Shown piece after piece: positions 1-6,393 of a stretch of 9,683 bases of DNA. The translations under genes and the position numbers were made by a program. The notes under the pieces are model-generated. The model was not told the origin of the DNA, did not search any database, and was given only the letters and a program-made list of their open reading frames with translations. Every line of letters begins with the position of its first letter. Position 1 is the first letter of the stretch. Source of the stretch: Methanosarcinales archaeon (GTDB lineage Archaea > Halobacteriota > Syntropharchaeia > Alkanophagales > Methanospirareceae); contig WJOV01000136.1 in NCBI GenBank assembly GCA_009618475.1, positions 1-9,683 on the forward strand, read 5' to 3'.

Positions 1-159
1 ACCGAAAACGAATGGCAGAGTGTTACCTGGAATCATACCGGAACTATTACCAAATCAGAGCAAAATGAGATTGTATTCGAGGATTCCGCGGAATCAAAAG
101 TCATGGATGCGTATTGGGACAAACAAATGGAGAGGTTCAAAAAGGAAAGTTCTTTTTAA
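1..159 (+). CDS. C-terminal fragment of an unrecognised protein
   Basis: Frame 1 is open from the window edge to a TAA at 157-159 and gives 52 residues ending MERFKKESSF. The start lies outside the window. The visible part is hydrophilic, with a Thr/Asn/Glu-rich first half and a basic/aromatic helix-like tail (DAYWDKQMERFKK). I see no cysteine motif, membrane segment or known domain. It reads in the same direction as the next gene, with a 28-nt A/T-rich gap, so the two could share a transcript. I recognise no family; the call rests on the open frame and reasonable codon use only. A second in-frame stop (TAA, 160-162) follows directly. Confidence 0.5.
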   Translation, partial: TENEWQSVTWNHTGTITKSEQNEIVFEDSAESKVMDAYWDKQMERFKKESSF

Positions 160-187
160 TAAAAAAGTGTAAATCAATACAAAGAAC

Positions 188-634
188 ATGGCAAAGATAG
201 AATGCGTTTTCTGGAAGGATAAAATCGGTGGCGAAACAGAGAGGCTGGTAACAGAGGCGTTTAGATACGGCTTCACCGTCGGTCCGCATGGCGAATGGGA
301 GTTAGTCATCGCAAGGGAGGATAAAGAAGTGAGGAAAAGCGAACTCGTGAACATAAAGATAAAAGAAATAGAGGTGCCCCCGAAGGCGATAGTCTTGCCC
401 TGCTTCATACAGCGACACGCACTTGGTATCGTTTCTTCGCTCGCAACTGTAGGAAAGCCAACGCCCGTTGAAGAAAAGAGGGTTCTTGACGAGGTCATTT
501 TTCACCCAATATGCAATGGTATGGTGAATAAAGGGGAATTACTCACTGTTGTGAACATATTTTACGCTGCAATCGAGCGAAGGCTTGCAAGAGGAGCGGC
601 AGAGAAGTGGCTGCGAGAGAGATACCGGTATTAG
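188..634 (+). CDS. DUF22 family archaeal protein
   Basis: This is a complete 148-residue protein starting at ATG 188. It is soluble, with no signal peptide or membrane helix. The middle and C-terminal parts look like the archaeal DUF22 domain: a beta-rich stretch with EVPPKAIVLPCFIQRHALG (about residues 62-80), then PVEEKRVLDEVIFHPICNGMV, then KGELLTVVNIFYA (about 115-127). The function of DUF22 is not known. The pattern of a 'raise to a limit, then KGELL' beta barrel suggests a small-ligand or protein-binding fold, but this is inference. The tail (residues 128-148) is strongly basic and Arg-rich (RRLARGAAEKWLRERYRY). The gene overlaps the following UPF0200 gene by 28 nt, which implies translational coupling. 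The family call is from memory of the domain's sequence pattern and was not tested by a profile search. Confidence 0.65.
   Translation: MAKIECVFWKDKIGGETERLVTEAFRYGFTVGPHGEWELVIAREDKEVRKSELVNIKIKEIEVPPKAIVLPCFIQRHALGIVSSLATVGKPTPVEEKRVLDEVIFHPICNGMVNKGELLTVVNIFYAAIERRLARGAAEKWLRERYRY
591..596 (+). promoter_or_regulatory. Ribosome binding site for the UPF0200 gene
   Basis: GAGGAG lies 10 nt before the GTG at 607, inside the 3' end of the DUF22 gene. It supports GTG 607 as the start over a second in-frame GTG at 634, which has only a weak GAGAGA upstream. Confidence 0.5.
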
Positions 635-1221
635 TGTTTGCATTTGTCGGTGCGCCGGCGGCGGGGAAGACCGAAGCGGCATCCGTGGCAAAGGAGATGG
701 GCATTCCTGTCATAACGATGGGAGAGGTGATAAGAGCGGAGTTGAGAAAGCGAGGTCTTCCGTTAAGCGATGAAAATGCAGGCAGAGTTGCGAATGAGTT
801 TAGAGCGTGCGAAGGGATGGATGCGATTGCAAAACGGTGCATCCCACTTATAAAGGGCGTAGAGCGTAAAAGAGCGGGAATAACGGTCATCGTGATAGAT
901 GGAATACGCGGCATCGCAGAGGTAGAAACGTTCAAAAAAGAATTTTGCAGTGATTTCGTTCTCGTGAGAGTAGAAGCGCCTCTTTACCTCAGATATGAAC
1001 GAATAAAATCACGTGGTAGAGGCGATGACCTATTAAGTATCGAGGAATTTAAGAATCGTGAGGAAAGGGAGCTTGGATGGGGCATGGGAGAAGCGATGAA
1101 AAAAGCTGATAAGGTGGTAAAGAATGCAGTGTCGTTAGAGGCGTTTAAAGAGCAGATAAAAGAGATTCTTCTCAGGTATCCGCTCAGTAATTGCTCAATA
1201 TCTTGTGGGCTGAAATCCTAA
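607..1221 (+). CDS. UPF0200 family P-loop nucleotide kinase-like protein
   Basis: This protein of 204 residues starts at GTG 607. A P-loop GAPAAGKT (residues 15-22) follows a hydrophobic beta strand, as in adenylate-kinase and dephospho-CoA-kinase-like NMP kinases. Other conserved UPF0200 features are VITMGEVIRAEL (35-46), a Walker-B-like strand VIVIDGIRG (94-102), the Arg-rich lid around RYERIKSRGRGDD (129-141) and ERELGWGMGEAMKKADKVVKN (153-173). The family is widespread in archaea and is often annotated as dephospho-CoA kinase-like, but its substrate is not established as far as I know. The first 28 nt overlap the DUF22 gene. The last residues (about 190-204, YPLSNCSISCGLKS) go beyond the usual family end and run into the heptad repeat that supplies the stop codon. 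The family call is strong; the substrate is unknown. Confidence 0.85.
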   Translation: MAAREIPVLVFAFVGAPAAGKTEAASVAKEMGIPVITMGEVIRAELRKRGLPLSDENAGRVANEFRACEGMDAIAKRCIPLIKGVERKRAGITVIVIDGIRGIAEVETFKKEFCSDFVLVRVEAPLYLRYERIKSRGRGDDLLSIEEFKNREERELGWGMGEAMKKADKVVKNAVSLEAFKEQIKEILLRYPLSNCSISCGLKS

Positions 1222-1279
1222 ATACTAAATACTAAATCCTAAACAATGAAATTGTTTAGAGCTTAGAAATTAGGATTTA
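1219..1279. repeat. Inverted array of 7-nt units between convergent genes
   Basis: The whole gap between two convergent genes is built of heptads. Left arm: TAAATAC (1219-1225), TAAATAC (1226-1232), TAAATCC (1233-1239), TAAACAA (1240-1246). Centre: TGAAA (1247-1251). The right arm, read on the minus strand from the outside in, is TAAATCC (1279-1273), TAATTTC, TAAGCTC, TAAACAA (1258-1252). The inner 9 bp (1239-1247 with 1251-1259) pair perfectly around a GAA loop. In a second register 1232-1242 pairs perfectly with 1270-1280 over 11 bp. The outermost TAA of each arm is the stop codon of the adjacent gene. It could act as a bidirectional terminator or transcript-end hairpin; no role is demonstrated. 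Confidence 0.8.
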
Positions 1280-2575
1280 GAATTTTCCACATTTTGTTGA
1301 GCTCTTTCTTAGTTTAAGTGGTGGCAGTTTCCATAAGTTCAATATGAACTCGTTGGGTATCTGTCTGTCAGACATGCCCTTCGGATTTTCAGGATTAGCA
1401 ATGAATCCACTGACTTCTTCAGTCCACTCTCCTTCTCGGGCAAGCACAGAAAAGACATCTTTCTTAATCCCCTGTCTTTTGCTTACAGGACAATAATTAT
1501 CAATAAACGCTTCGATTATTCTCCTCTGGTCCCCGAAGGGTAGTTTTTTTATTGTATCTTCATAAAATCCGATATTCAAATGAGCCAGAACTTCAAAAAC
1601 TGGAATGCCCACTGACAATTCGATATTTTCCCTCAGGAACCCTATCTTCGTCATCAATCCCTCACGAGAAAGTTTAAAGCATTCCTGACATCTCCTCAGA
1701 ATCTCACGAGCACCACCAAAGAAAATGTCTATATCTCTAAATCTCAAACCTTCTTCATTAAACCGCTCTACATCTTCCGTCTTTATTTTTATGTTTCCTT
1801 TTATACCGGGAATCTCATCTCTATATATCGCATGTTCATAGTCTATCAGGTTACCATGCGCATCTACATTCCCCGGATGGGTGAAGCAGTGGTAGATTCC
1901 AAGCTCATGACCTGTTCTCAATATCCTGCCTAATCTCTTCATGGCGTTGGACAGAAGCTCAACATGAGCAATACCCTCCATTATGGCGAGCTGGCGAACT
2001 ATCTGGAAAAGGTCAAGCCTGATAAAAGGAATATAATCTTCACCCCATCTTCTGAGAACACCATACTGGATAATTTCACCTTCTTTCTTTTTTTCAAGTT
2101 CCTCGCACTCTTCAGCACTTAAAGGTCTAACATCTATCTTTGCACCTTCGGTTTTGAGTATCGCCATTCCAATGTCGTGATACTCCGCCTTAACGTTGCC
2201 TGCTCTTTTAGCAATATCGTTTAACGCTCTCGCCTCTCTCTCACCATGCACCTTCAAAAGCAATCCCCGTGGTTGACCACTTGCAGGCACTATCTCATCA
2301 CTGTATGGCAAGGTAAGACCCTTATATTCATTGAGTTCGTTGTTCTCAACAATGAAGTAAGCCCGTTGGCTGTGAGATTCAAATGCCTTCTTCCGTAACA
2401 GCCTTCTCTGGACATCCTCAGAAAGATAAGCCGTATGCGAATATGCTATTTTTGTCACGGGGTCGAAAAAGACCAGCCCTTGCGCTAATGGTCTTACCTG
2501 CTGCCATTCTATCATACGATGTCCATACAGGACGTCTTCAATCTCTTCTTTTTCCAGCGGATGTTTTTGATTCAC
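1277..2575 (-). CDS. Uncharacterised protein with a divergent kinase-like (HPGN...LIDY) motif
   Basis: This 432-residue soluble protein starts at GTG (2573-2575); no clear ribosome binding site is visible, and an ATG at codon 21 is an alternative start. I do not recognise a named family. A central segment resembles the core of protein-kinase-like folds: a possible ATP-lysine strand RGLLLKVHGEREARAL (Lys108, Glu114), and H229-C-F-T-H-P-G-N236 followed nine residues later by D245 in LIDYEHA. HPGN is the loop seen in APH- and UbiB-like kinases, where it follows HGD or HAD. Here the Asp position is Phe231. The N-to-D spacing of nine and the trailing DY resemble SelO (YdiU) pseudokinases. The C-terminal 170 residues are helical, with Cys296 and Cys299 close together, and match nothing I know. 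It is transcribed alone, convergent with UPF0200 and divergent from the DUF39 gene. The fold assignment is inference; the residues are seen. Confidence 0.7.
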   Translation of the reverse strand: MNQKHPLEKEEIEDVLYGHRMIEWQQVRPLAQGLVFFDPVTKIAYSHTAYLSEDVQRRLLRKKAFESHSQRAYFIVENNELNEYKGLTLPYSDEIVPASGQPRGLLLKVHGEREARALNDIAKRAGNVKAEYHDIGMAILKTEGAKIDVRPLSAEECEELEKKKEGEIIQYGVLRRWGEDYIPFIRLDLFQIVRQLAIMEGIAHVELLSNAMKRLGRILRTGHELGIYHCFTHPGNVDAHGNLIDYEHAIYRDEIPGIKGNIKIKTEDVERFNEEGLRFRDIDIFFGGAREILRRCQECFKLSREGLMTKIGFLRENIELSVGIPVFEVLAHLNIGFYEDTIKKLPFGDQRRIIEAFIDNYCPVSKRQGIKKDVFSVLAREGEWTEEVSGFIANPENPKGMSDRQIPNEFILNLWKLPPLKLRKSSTKCGKF

Positions 2576-2637
2576 TTTTTAACTTAACTGTTTAACTTAT
2601 TTCCCGACCGCCCCGTAAGAGAAAAAAACAGTAAGAT

Positions 2638-2645
2638 TTTAAAGC
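2638..2645 (+). promoter_or_regulatory. Possible TATA element for the DUF39-CBS gene
   Basis: TTTTAAAG sits about 25 nt before the ATG at 2668 and follows a purine-rich stretch (about 2619-2634). This is the spacing expected for archaeal TBP binding with a leaderless or nearly leaderless transcript, and no Shine-Dalgarno sequence is seen before that ATG. A second A/T-rich stretch (2652-2659) is too close to the start to serve. The 92-nt divergent gap must also hold the promoter of the minus-strand gene, for which I see no convincing box. Confidence 0.3.
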
Positions 2646-2667
2646 TTTGCTTTTTTATATTCTATGT

Positions 2668-4197
2668 ATGGCAGAGACAGAGAAAAGCATAGAGGAGATA
2701 AACGAAAGAATCGAGGACGGCAGTGTTCGTGTAGTGACTGCGGATAGAATGAGCGAGATAGTGCGCGAGTTGGGTGCAGAAGAGGCGGCGAAGGAAGTAG
2801 ACGTTGTCACCACAGGGACTTTTGGCCCTATGTGCTCTTCGGGCGTGTTCATCAACTTCGGTCATGCGGACCCGCCGATAAAAATGCAGCGAGTCTGGCT
2901 TAATGACGTGGAAGCATATACAGGAATTGCAGCGGTAGATGCTTACCTCGGAGCAGCGCAATTATCAGAGGATAAAGCGACAGAATACGGTGGTGGATAC
3001 GTAATAGAAGATTTAGTGGCAGGTAAGCCGATAGAAATAAAGGCTATTGGCTATGGCACCGACTGCTATCCCCGTAAAGAAATAGAGACAACCATTACGC
3101 TCGATGATTTAAATCAGGCGGTGATGCTAAATCCAAGGAATGCGTATCAAAGGTATGCGAGTGCGACAAACTCCACGGACAGGACGTTATACACTTATAT
3201 GGGCACGCTGCTTCCGGACTATCGGAATGTGAATTATTCCGGTGCAGGCGCGCTTTCTCCGCTTTTTAACGACCTTGATTTCGAGACCATAGGAGCAGGC
3301 ACGCGGATTTTCCTTTGTGGTGCGAAAGGATATGTGGTAGGAATGGGGACGCAACACGACCCTGTTGACCGCTTCGGAACTTTAATGGTCGCAGGGGACC
3401 TGAAGGAGATGAGTGCGGAATTCCTCAAGGGTGCCACCTTCTACGGATATGGTGTTACTCTGTACGTAGGTCTTGGAATACCGATACCGGTGTTGAATAA
3501 AGGGATAGCGAAGAAGACTGCGATAAGTGATGCGGATATTGTAACAGAAGTGATTGATTATGGTGTTTGCAGGAGAGAACGACCAGTAGTGAGAGAAGTA
3601 ACATACGAGGAGTTAAAATCCGGAATAATAGAAATAGAAGGTAAGGAAGTGCCGACTTCTCCGCTTTCCAGTTTTTACATGGCGAAGAAAGTAGCAGAGG
3701 AGTTGACGAGTAGAATAGAACGAGGAGAATTTTTACTGTCGCAGCCGGTAGAGAGATTGCCGAGAGATACCGTGTTTAAACCGATGAAAGAGACGAAGGG
3801 GCTACCGCTGGTGAAGGACATGATGATAAGAGAAGTGAAGACGATAAGCGAAAGAGCGAGTATAGCAGAAGCGGCGAAATTGATTATGGAAACACAATCA
3901 ACGCATATTCCCGTTATATCGGGAGATGGGAAACTCGTGGGAATCGTAACAGCATGGGATATATCCACGGCAGTGGCGAAGCGGCACGAAGGATTGGCGG
4001 AAATAATGACGAGAAAGGTGATAACCGCGGATTCCGCGGAGCCTCTGGAGCTGGTGATAAGAAAGTTGGAGCGATATAACATTTCCGCGTTACCTGTCAC
4101 AGATGGGAATGGAAAGGTGATTGGGATGGTAACAAGCGATGAGATAAGTAAATTGATAGGTAAAAGGAAGAGATGGCAATGGAAACTAAGGATTTAA
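2668..4197 (+). CDS. DUF39 (HcyBio)-CBS homocysteine biosynthesis protein
   Basis: This 509-residue protein belongs to the COG1900 family. Methanosarcina MA1821 and relatives of this family are implicated in making homocysteine from aspartate semialdehyde and sulfide in anaerobes that lack the usual transsulfuration enzymes. The DUF39 domain fills about residues 1-355. It carries the conserved Cys56 in GPMCSSGVF and Cys133 in GTDCYPRKE, candidates for carrying the sulfur. Two CBS modules follow at about 384-440 (IPVISGDGKLVGIVTAWDIS) and 445-500 (LPVTDGNGKVIGMVTSDEIS); these usually bind adenosyl nucleotides and suggest allosteric control. I chose ATG 2668 rather than TTG 2647, because the seven extra residues (MLFYILC) are encoded by the A/T-rich promoter region. 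The NIL-ferredoxin partner known from Methanosarcina (MA1822 type) is not in this window. The 3' end overlaps the radical SAM gene by 25 nt. Confidence 0.9.
   Translation: MAETEKSIEEINERIEDGSVRVVTADRMSEIVRELGAEEAAKEVDVVTTGTFGPMCSSGVFINFGHADPPIKMQRVWLNDVEAYTGIAAVDAYLGAAQLSEDKATEYGGGYVIEDLVAGKPIEIKAIGYGTDCYPRKEIETTITLDDLNQAVMLNPRNAYQRYASATNSTDRTLYTYMGTLLPDYRNVNYSGAGALSPLFNDLDFETIGAGTRIFLCGAKGYVVGMGTQHDPVDRFGTLMVAGDLKEMSAEFLKGATFYGYGVTLYVGLGIPIPVLNKGIAKKTAISDADIVTEVIDYGVCRRERPVVREVTYEELKSGIIEIEGKEVPTSPLSSFYMAKKVAEELTSRIERGEFLLSQPVERLPRDTVFKPMKETKGLPLVKDMMIREVKTISERASIAEAAKLIMETQSTHIPVISGDGKLVGIVTAWDISTAVAKRHEGLAEIMTRKVITADSAEPLELVIRKLERYNISALPVTDGNGKVIGMVTSDEISKLIGKRKRWQWKLRI
4166..4170 (+). promoter_or_regulatory. 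Ribosome binding site for the radical SAM gene
   Basis: GGAAG lies inside the end of the DUF39-CBS gene. It is only 2 nt before the ATG at 4173 but 8 nt before a second in-frame ATG at 4179, so 4179 (codon 3) may be the real initiation site. Confidence 0.45.
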
Positions 4198-5240
4198 AAG
4201 TGGATTTGTTATGCCTGGGTGCGAGAGTATCAGGCGTGGATAAAGGCAGGAAAGGTGGCGCGGGTCCTGCTGCCGGTGGGATGTTCCTTTTTGGTGGCAC
4301 GGTAGCGAACGTTCCAACACAGAGCTGGTTCGTTTCTCAGTCGCCTTATAACGTTGATGCCGAAAACGGTAAATACGTAATCAAGAGAGATGGCGAGCGA
4401 ATAAGTGAAGTTCATTTCCCATCAAAGAAGTTCGAGAAGTTGAAGACTGGAGAGGGGATACCATACAATAAAATCGCACTTCTGCACGGAGCGGACTGCT
4501 TAGCCACTACCACGATACAAACTTGCGTGTATTGGAACACGCCGAAGAGGTGTAAGTTCTGTGCAATCGAACTCTCACTGAAAAGTAGTGCGACGATAGC
4601 GAGGAAGAAGCCGGAACAGCTTGCCGAAGTGGCGCTTGCTGCGAAAAAGTTGGACCACGTGACGCACGTGACGCTTACCACGGGCACGACGTCCACCCCT
4701 GACAGGGGTATAAATTACCTTGCGGAAACTGCGAGAGCGATAAAAGAAGCAACTGGATTGTCCATTCATGCTCAATTCGAACCGCCGGAGGAGCTCAGCA
4801 TGATAGACGTTCTTTACGATGCCGTGGATACCGTGGGAATCCATGTGGAGACTTTTGACCGGAAAGTGCTGGAAGAAGTGGCGTTATGTAAAGCTGAGAT
4901 ACCGTTTCAGCAATACATAGAAGCGTGGAAGCGAAGCGTGAAGATTTTCGGCGATTGTCAGGTCAGCAGTTACGTAATTGCAGGCATGGGAGAGAGCGAT
5001 GAATCTATCATAGAGGGTAGTAAAGTATTGGCGGAACTTGGCGTTTATCCGTTCATCGTGCCTCTGCGTCCTATACCGGGGTCGGATATGGAAAATGAGA
5101 AGCCACCAAGCCCGAACAGGATGCGTTACATATACGAGGAGGTAGCAGGGATATTGCATGATAACGGCGTGAGCTGGAGAAAGAATAAGGCGGGGTGTGT
5201 GCGTTGCCGGGCTTGCTCGGCGTTGGCTGATTTCGAGTAG
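4173..5240 (+). CDS. Radical SAM protein with CX8CX2C cluster motif (MSMEG_0568-like)
   Basis: This 355-residue soluble protein starts at ATG 4173, or 4179 by ribosome-binding-site spacing. The cluster motif is Cys118-X8-Cys127-X2-Cys130 (TCVYWNTPKRCKFCAIE), not the standard CX3CX2C. The glycine-rich N-terminus (GRKGGAGPAAGGMFLFGG, residues 25-42) precedes the barrel, and THVTLTTGTTS (164-174) is a barrel strand with the 'GG/TTG' type SAM contact. The C-terminus carries a second triplet, Cys342-X2-Cys345-X2-Cys348 (GCVRCRACSAL), possibly an auxiliary cluster or metal site. These features resemble the MSMEG_0568 group of radical SAM proteins known from Nit1-type bacterial clusters, but no nitrilase or other Nit1 partner is here. 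The substrate is unknown. The 25-nt overlap with the DUF39-CBS gene implies coupled translation and perhaps a shared role in sulfur or amino-acid metabolism, which is inference. Confidence 0.85.
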   Translation: MAMETKDLKVDLLCLGARVSGVDKGRKGGAGPAAGGMFLFGGTVANVPTQSWFVSQSPYNVDAENGKYVIKRDGERISEVHFPSKKFEKLKTGEGIPYNKIALLHGADCLATTTIQTCVYWNTPKRCKFCAIELSLKSSATIARKKPEQLAEVALAAKKLDHVTHVTLTTGTTSTPDRGINYLAETARAIKEATGLSIHAQFEPPEELSMIDVLYDAVDTVGIHVETFDRKVLEEVALCKAEIPFQQYIEAWKRSVKIFGDCQVSSYVIAGMGESDESIIEGSKVLAELGVYPFIVPLRPIPGSDMENEKPPSPNRMRYIYEEVAGILHDNGVSWRKNKAGCVRCRACSALADFE

Positions 5241-5272
5241 TCTTTTCATTCATACCAAAACCGAAAAAATTT

Positions 5273-5402
5273 ATTGTCAGATTAACCGCAGAGTTCACGG
5301 AGAACGCAGAGGATGTAGAGGATAATGTTTATTCGAACCATAAATTTACATATTTTCTCTGCGAACTCAGCGTTCTCTGCGGTAAATTTGAAATCTGACA
5401 AT
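5273..5402. repeat. Large inverted element made of 9-nt units (NNCGCAGAG)
   Basis: Perfect 11-bp ends, ATTGTCAGATT (5273-5283) and AATCTGACAAT (5392-5402), enclose two arms of tandem nonamers. Left arm: ACCGCAGAG, TTCACGGAG, AACGCAGAG, GATGTAGAG (5285-5320). The right arm, on the minus strand, is ACCGCAGAG, AACGCTGAG, TTCGCAGAG (5383-5357). ACCGCAGAG (5285-5293) pairs with 5375-5383, and CGCAGAG (5305-5311) with 5357-5363. The A/T-rich centre is about 5321-5356. The element fills most of the 212-nt gap between the convergent radical SAM and methyltransferase genes. It has no coding capacity. It may be a MITE-like or REP-like sequence, or serve as a transcript-end hairpin for both genes; a T6 run at 5437-5442 follows on the plus strand. 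GCAGAG-type intergenic repeats are, from memory, common in many prokaryotes. Confidence 0.75.
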
Positions 5403-5452
5403 GTCAAGTTAGGATTTGGAACTTTTCAGGACAGGTTTTTTGAGCAGATACT

Positions 5453-6367
5453 TTATTCCCTCCGCGTGCCCACATATATCCAGTGGTCGAGATAACCATC
5501 ACTATCTTTATTCTCTTTTATCTCTCCCTCAAATTCGTCTTTTAATATCTCTTTTACAATCCCCGCTTCTTCCTCACTCGAAACCGTAAATAATACTCGC
5601 CCTCTACTTTTTAATACCTTATGAACCTCGCTTAGCACCCGTTCCCACTCAAATCTATTAAAAGCGGTGAGCTTACCAATCATAAATCCAAACACAACCT
5701 CAAATTCTTTATCAAAAAAGGTTGATACCGTGGAGCAATCCAATACAACGCTCTTCTTTGGCTTTAATACACCCTCTTCTAACCCCTTGCAAATTTCACA
5801 CTTGTTTACATCCGCAGCGATAGGAAAAATACCCGATTCGTGCAGTGCAATAGTTGCACCACCATTACCACAGCCGATTTCAAGCGTGTTCATATTTTCG
5901 CCTATTGCACCTAAAAAGTCAGCCAATACCTTTTTTAATGCCTCTGTCCTTTCACGCGGATAAAAATTCTCCTCCTCTAAATCACAATCGCAAAATAGTC
6001 TGTTCACTAACCCAACGGAATAAAATTCAATAACACCCGCACGAAATTTTACCCTCTCCACCTCTACTTCTTTTCCCTTATCGCATTTTATCTCGCTTGC
6101 GAGTGCCTCAAATTCGTCTTTACTTCGCTTATCTGCGATGATGTCCGTGAAGATAATCCAGAAGCCCAGACTTTTATCATATATGGCAATGCCAATCAAC
6201 TCGTTATCCTCCCCGCTGCCCCCTGCAAATATCCTTATTGCTTCTACCACGTCCTCTTCTCTGACCTTACCCAGATATTCAAGCGTTCTGCCTATCCATT
6301 TCTGATTTGCATAACTCTCTTCTACGAGCATGAAATTGCCTATTCCTAATAAATCATTTAATTCCAT
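5453..6367 (-). CDS. Class I SAM-dependent methyltransferase
   Basis: This 304-residue protein starts at ATG (6365-6367) with AGGA (6372-6375) 4 nt upstream. The C-terminal half is a Rossmann-type methyltransferase: motif I LEIGCGNGGATIAL (residues 162-175), the acidic end of strand 2 at ADVNKCE (Asp187), motif II/III around SVVLDCSTVS and EVVFGFMIGKL (about 206-233), and the post-motif helix EVHKVLKSRGRVLFTVSSEEE. The first 130 residues are a separate domain that I do not recognise. It has a strand pair LIGIAIYDKSLGFWIIFTDI (57-76) and ends with a Cys pair (CDCD, 126-129). The substrate is unknown. The gene follows Elp3 by 26 nt in the same direction, so a role in tRNA or translation-factor modification is possible, but only by association. 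The last bases of the window's convergent gap hold its 3' end. Confidence 0.85.
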   Translation of the reverse strand: MELNDLLGIGNFMLVEESYANQKWIGRTLEYLGKVREEDVVEAIRIFAGGSGEDNELIGIAIYDKSLGFWIIFTDIIADKRSKDEFEALASEIKCDKGKEVEVERVKFRAGVIEFYSVGLVNRLFCDCDLEEENFYPRERTEALKKVLADFLGAIGENMNTLEIGCGNGGATIALHESGIFPIAADVNKCEICKGLEEGVLKPKKSVVLDCSTVSTFFDKEFEVVFGFMIGKLTAFNRFEWERVLSEVHKVLKSRGRVLFTVSSEEEAGIVKEILKDEFEGEIKENKDSDGYLDHWIYVGTRRE

Positions 6368-6393
6368 CTTTTCCTAAGAAATTTATGATTTTA

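Noticed and set aside
82..95. Perfect 14-bp palindrome GATTCCGCGGAATC, partly shared with 4029-4040
   Set aside because: Both sites encode Asp-Ser-Ala-Glu in real reading frames, so the shared bases are explained by codon choice; there is no positional sign of an operator.
2647..2667. TTG start giving seven extra N-terminal residues (MLFYILC) on the DUF39-CBS protein
   Set aside because: These codons lie in the A/T-rich promoter region; the ATG at 2668 matches the family start and its Cys positions.
3675..4100. Long minus-strand open frame opposite the CBS domains
   Set aside because: It is a shadow frame of a confidently identified gene, with no start signal and no recognisable domain.
5273..5402. 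CRISPR-like or insertion-sequence interpretation of the repeated units
   Set aside because: Units are 9 nt without spacers, and no transposase or cas gene is present.
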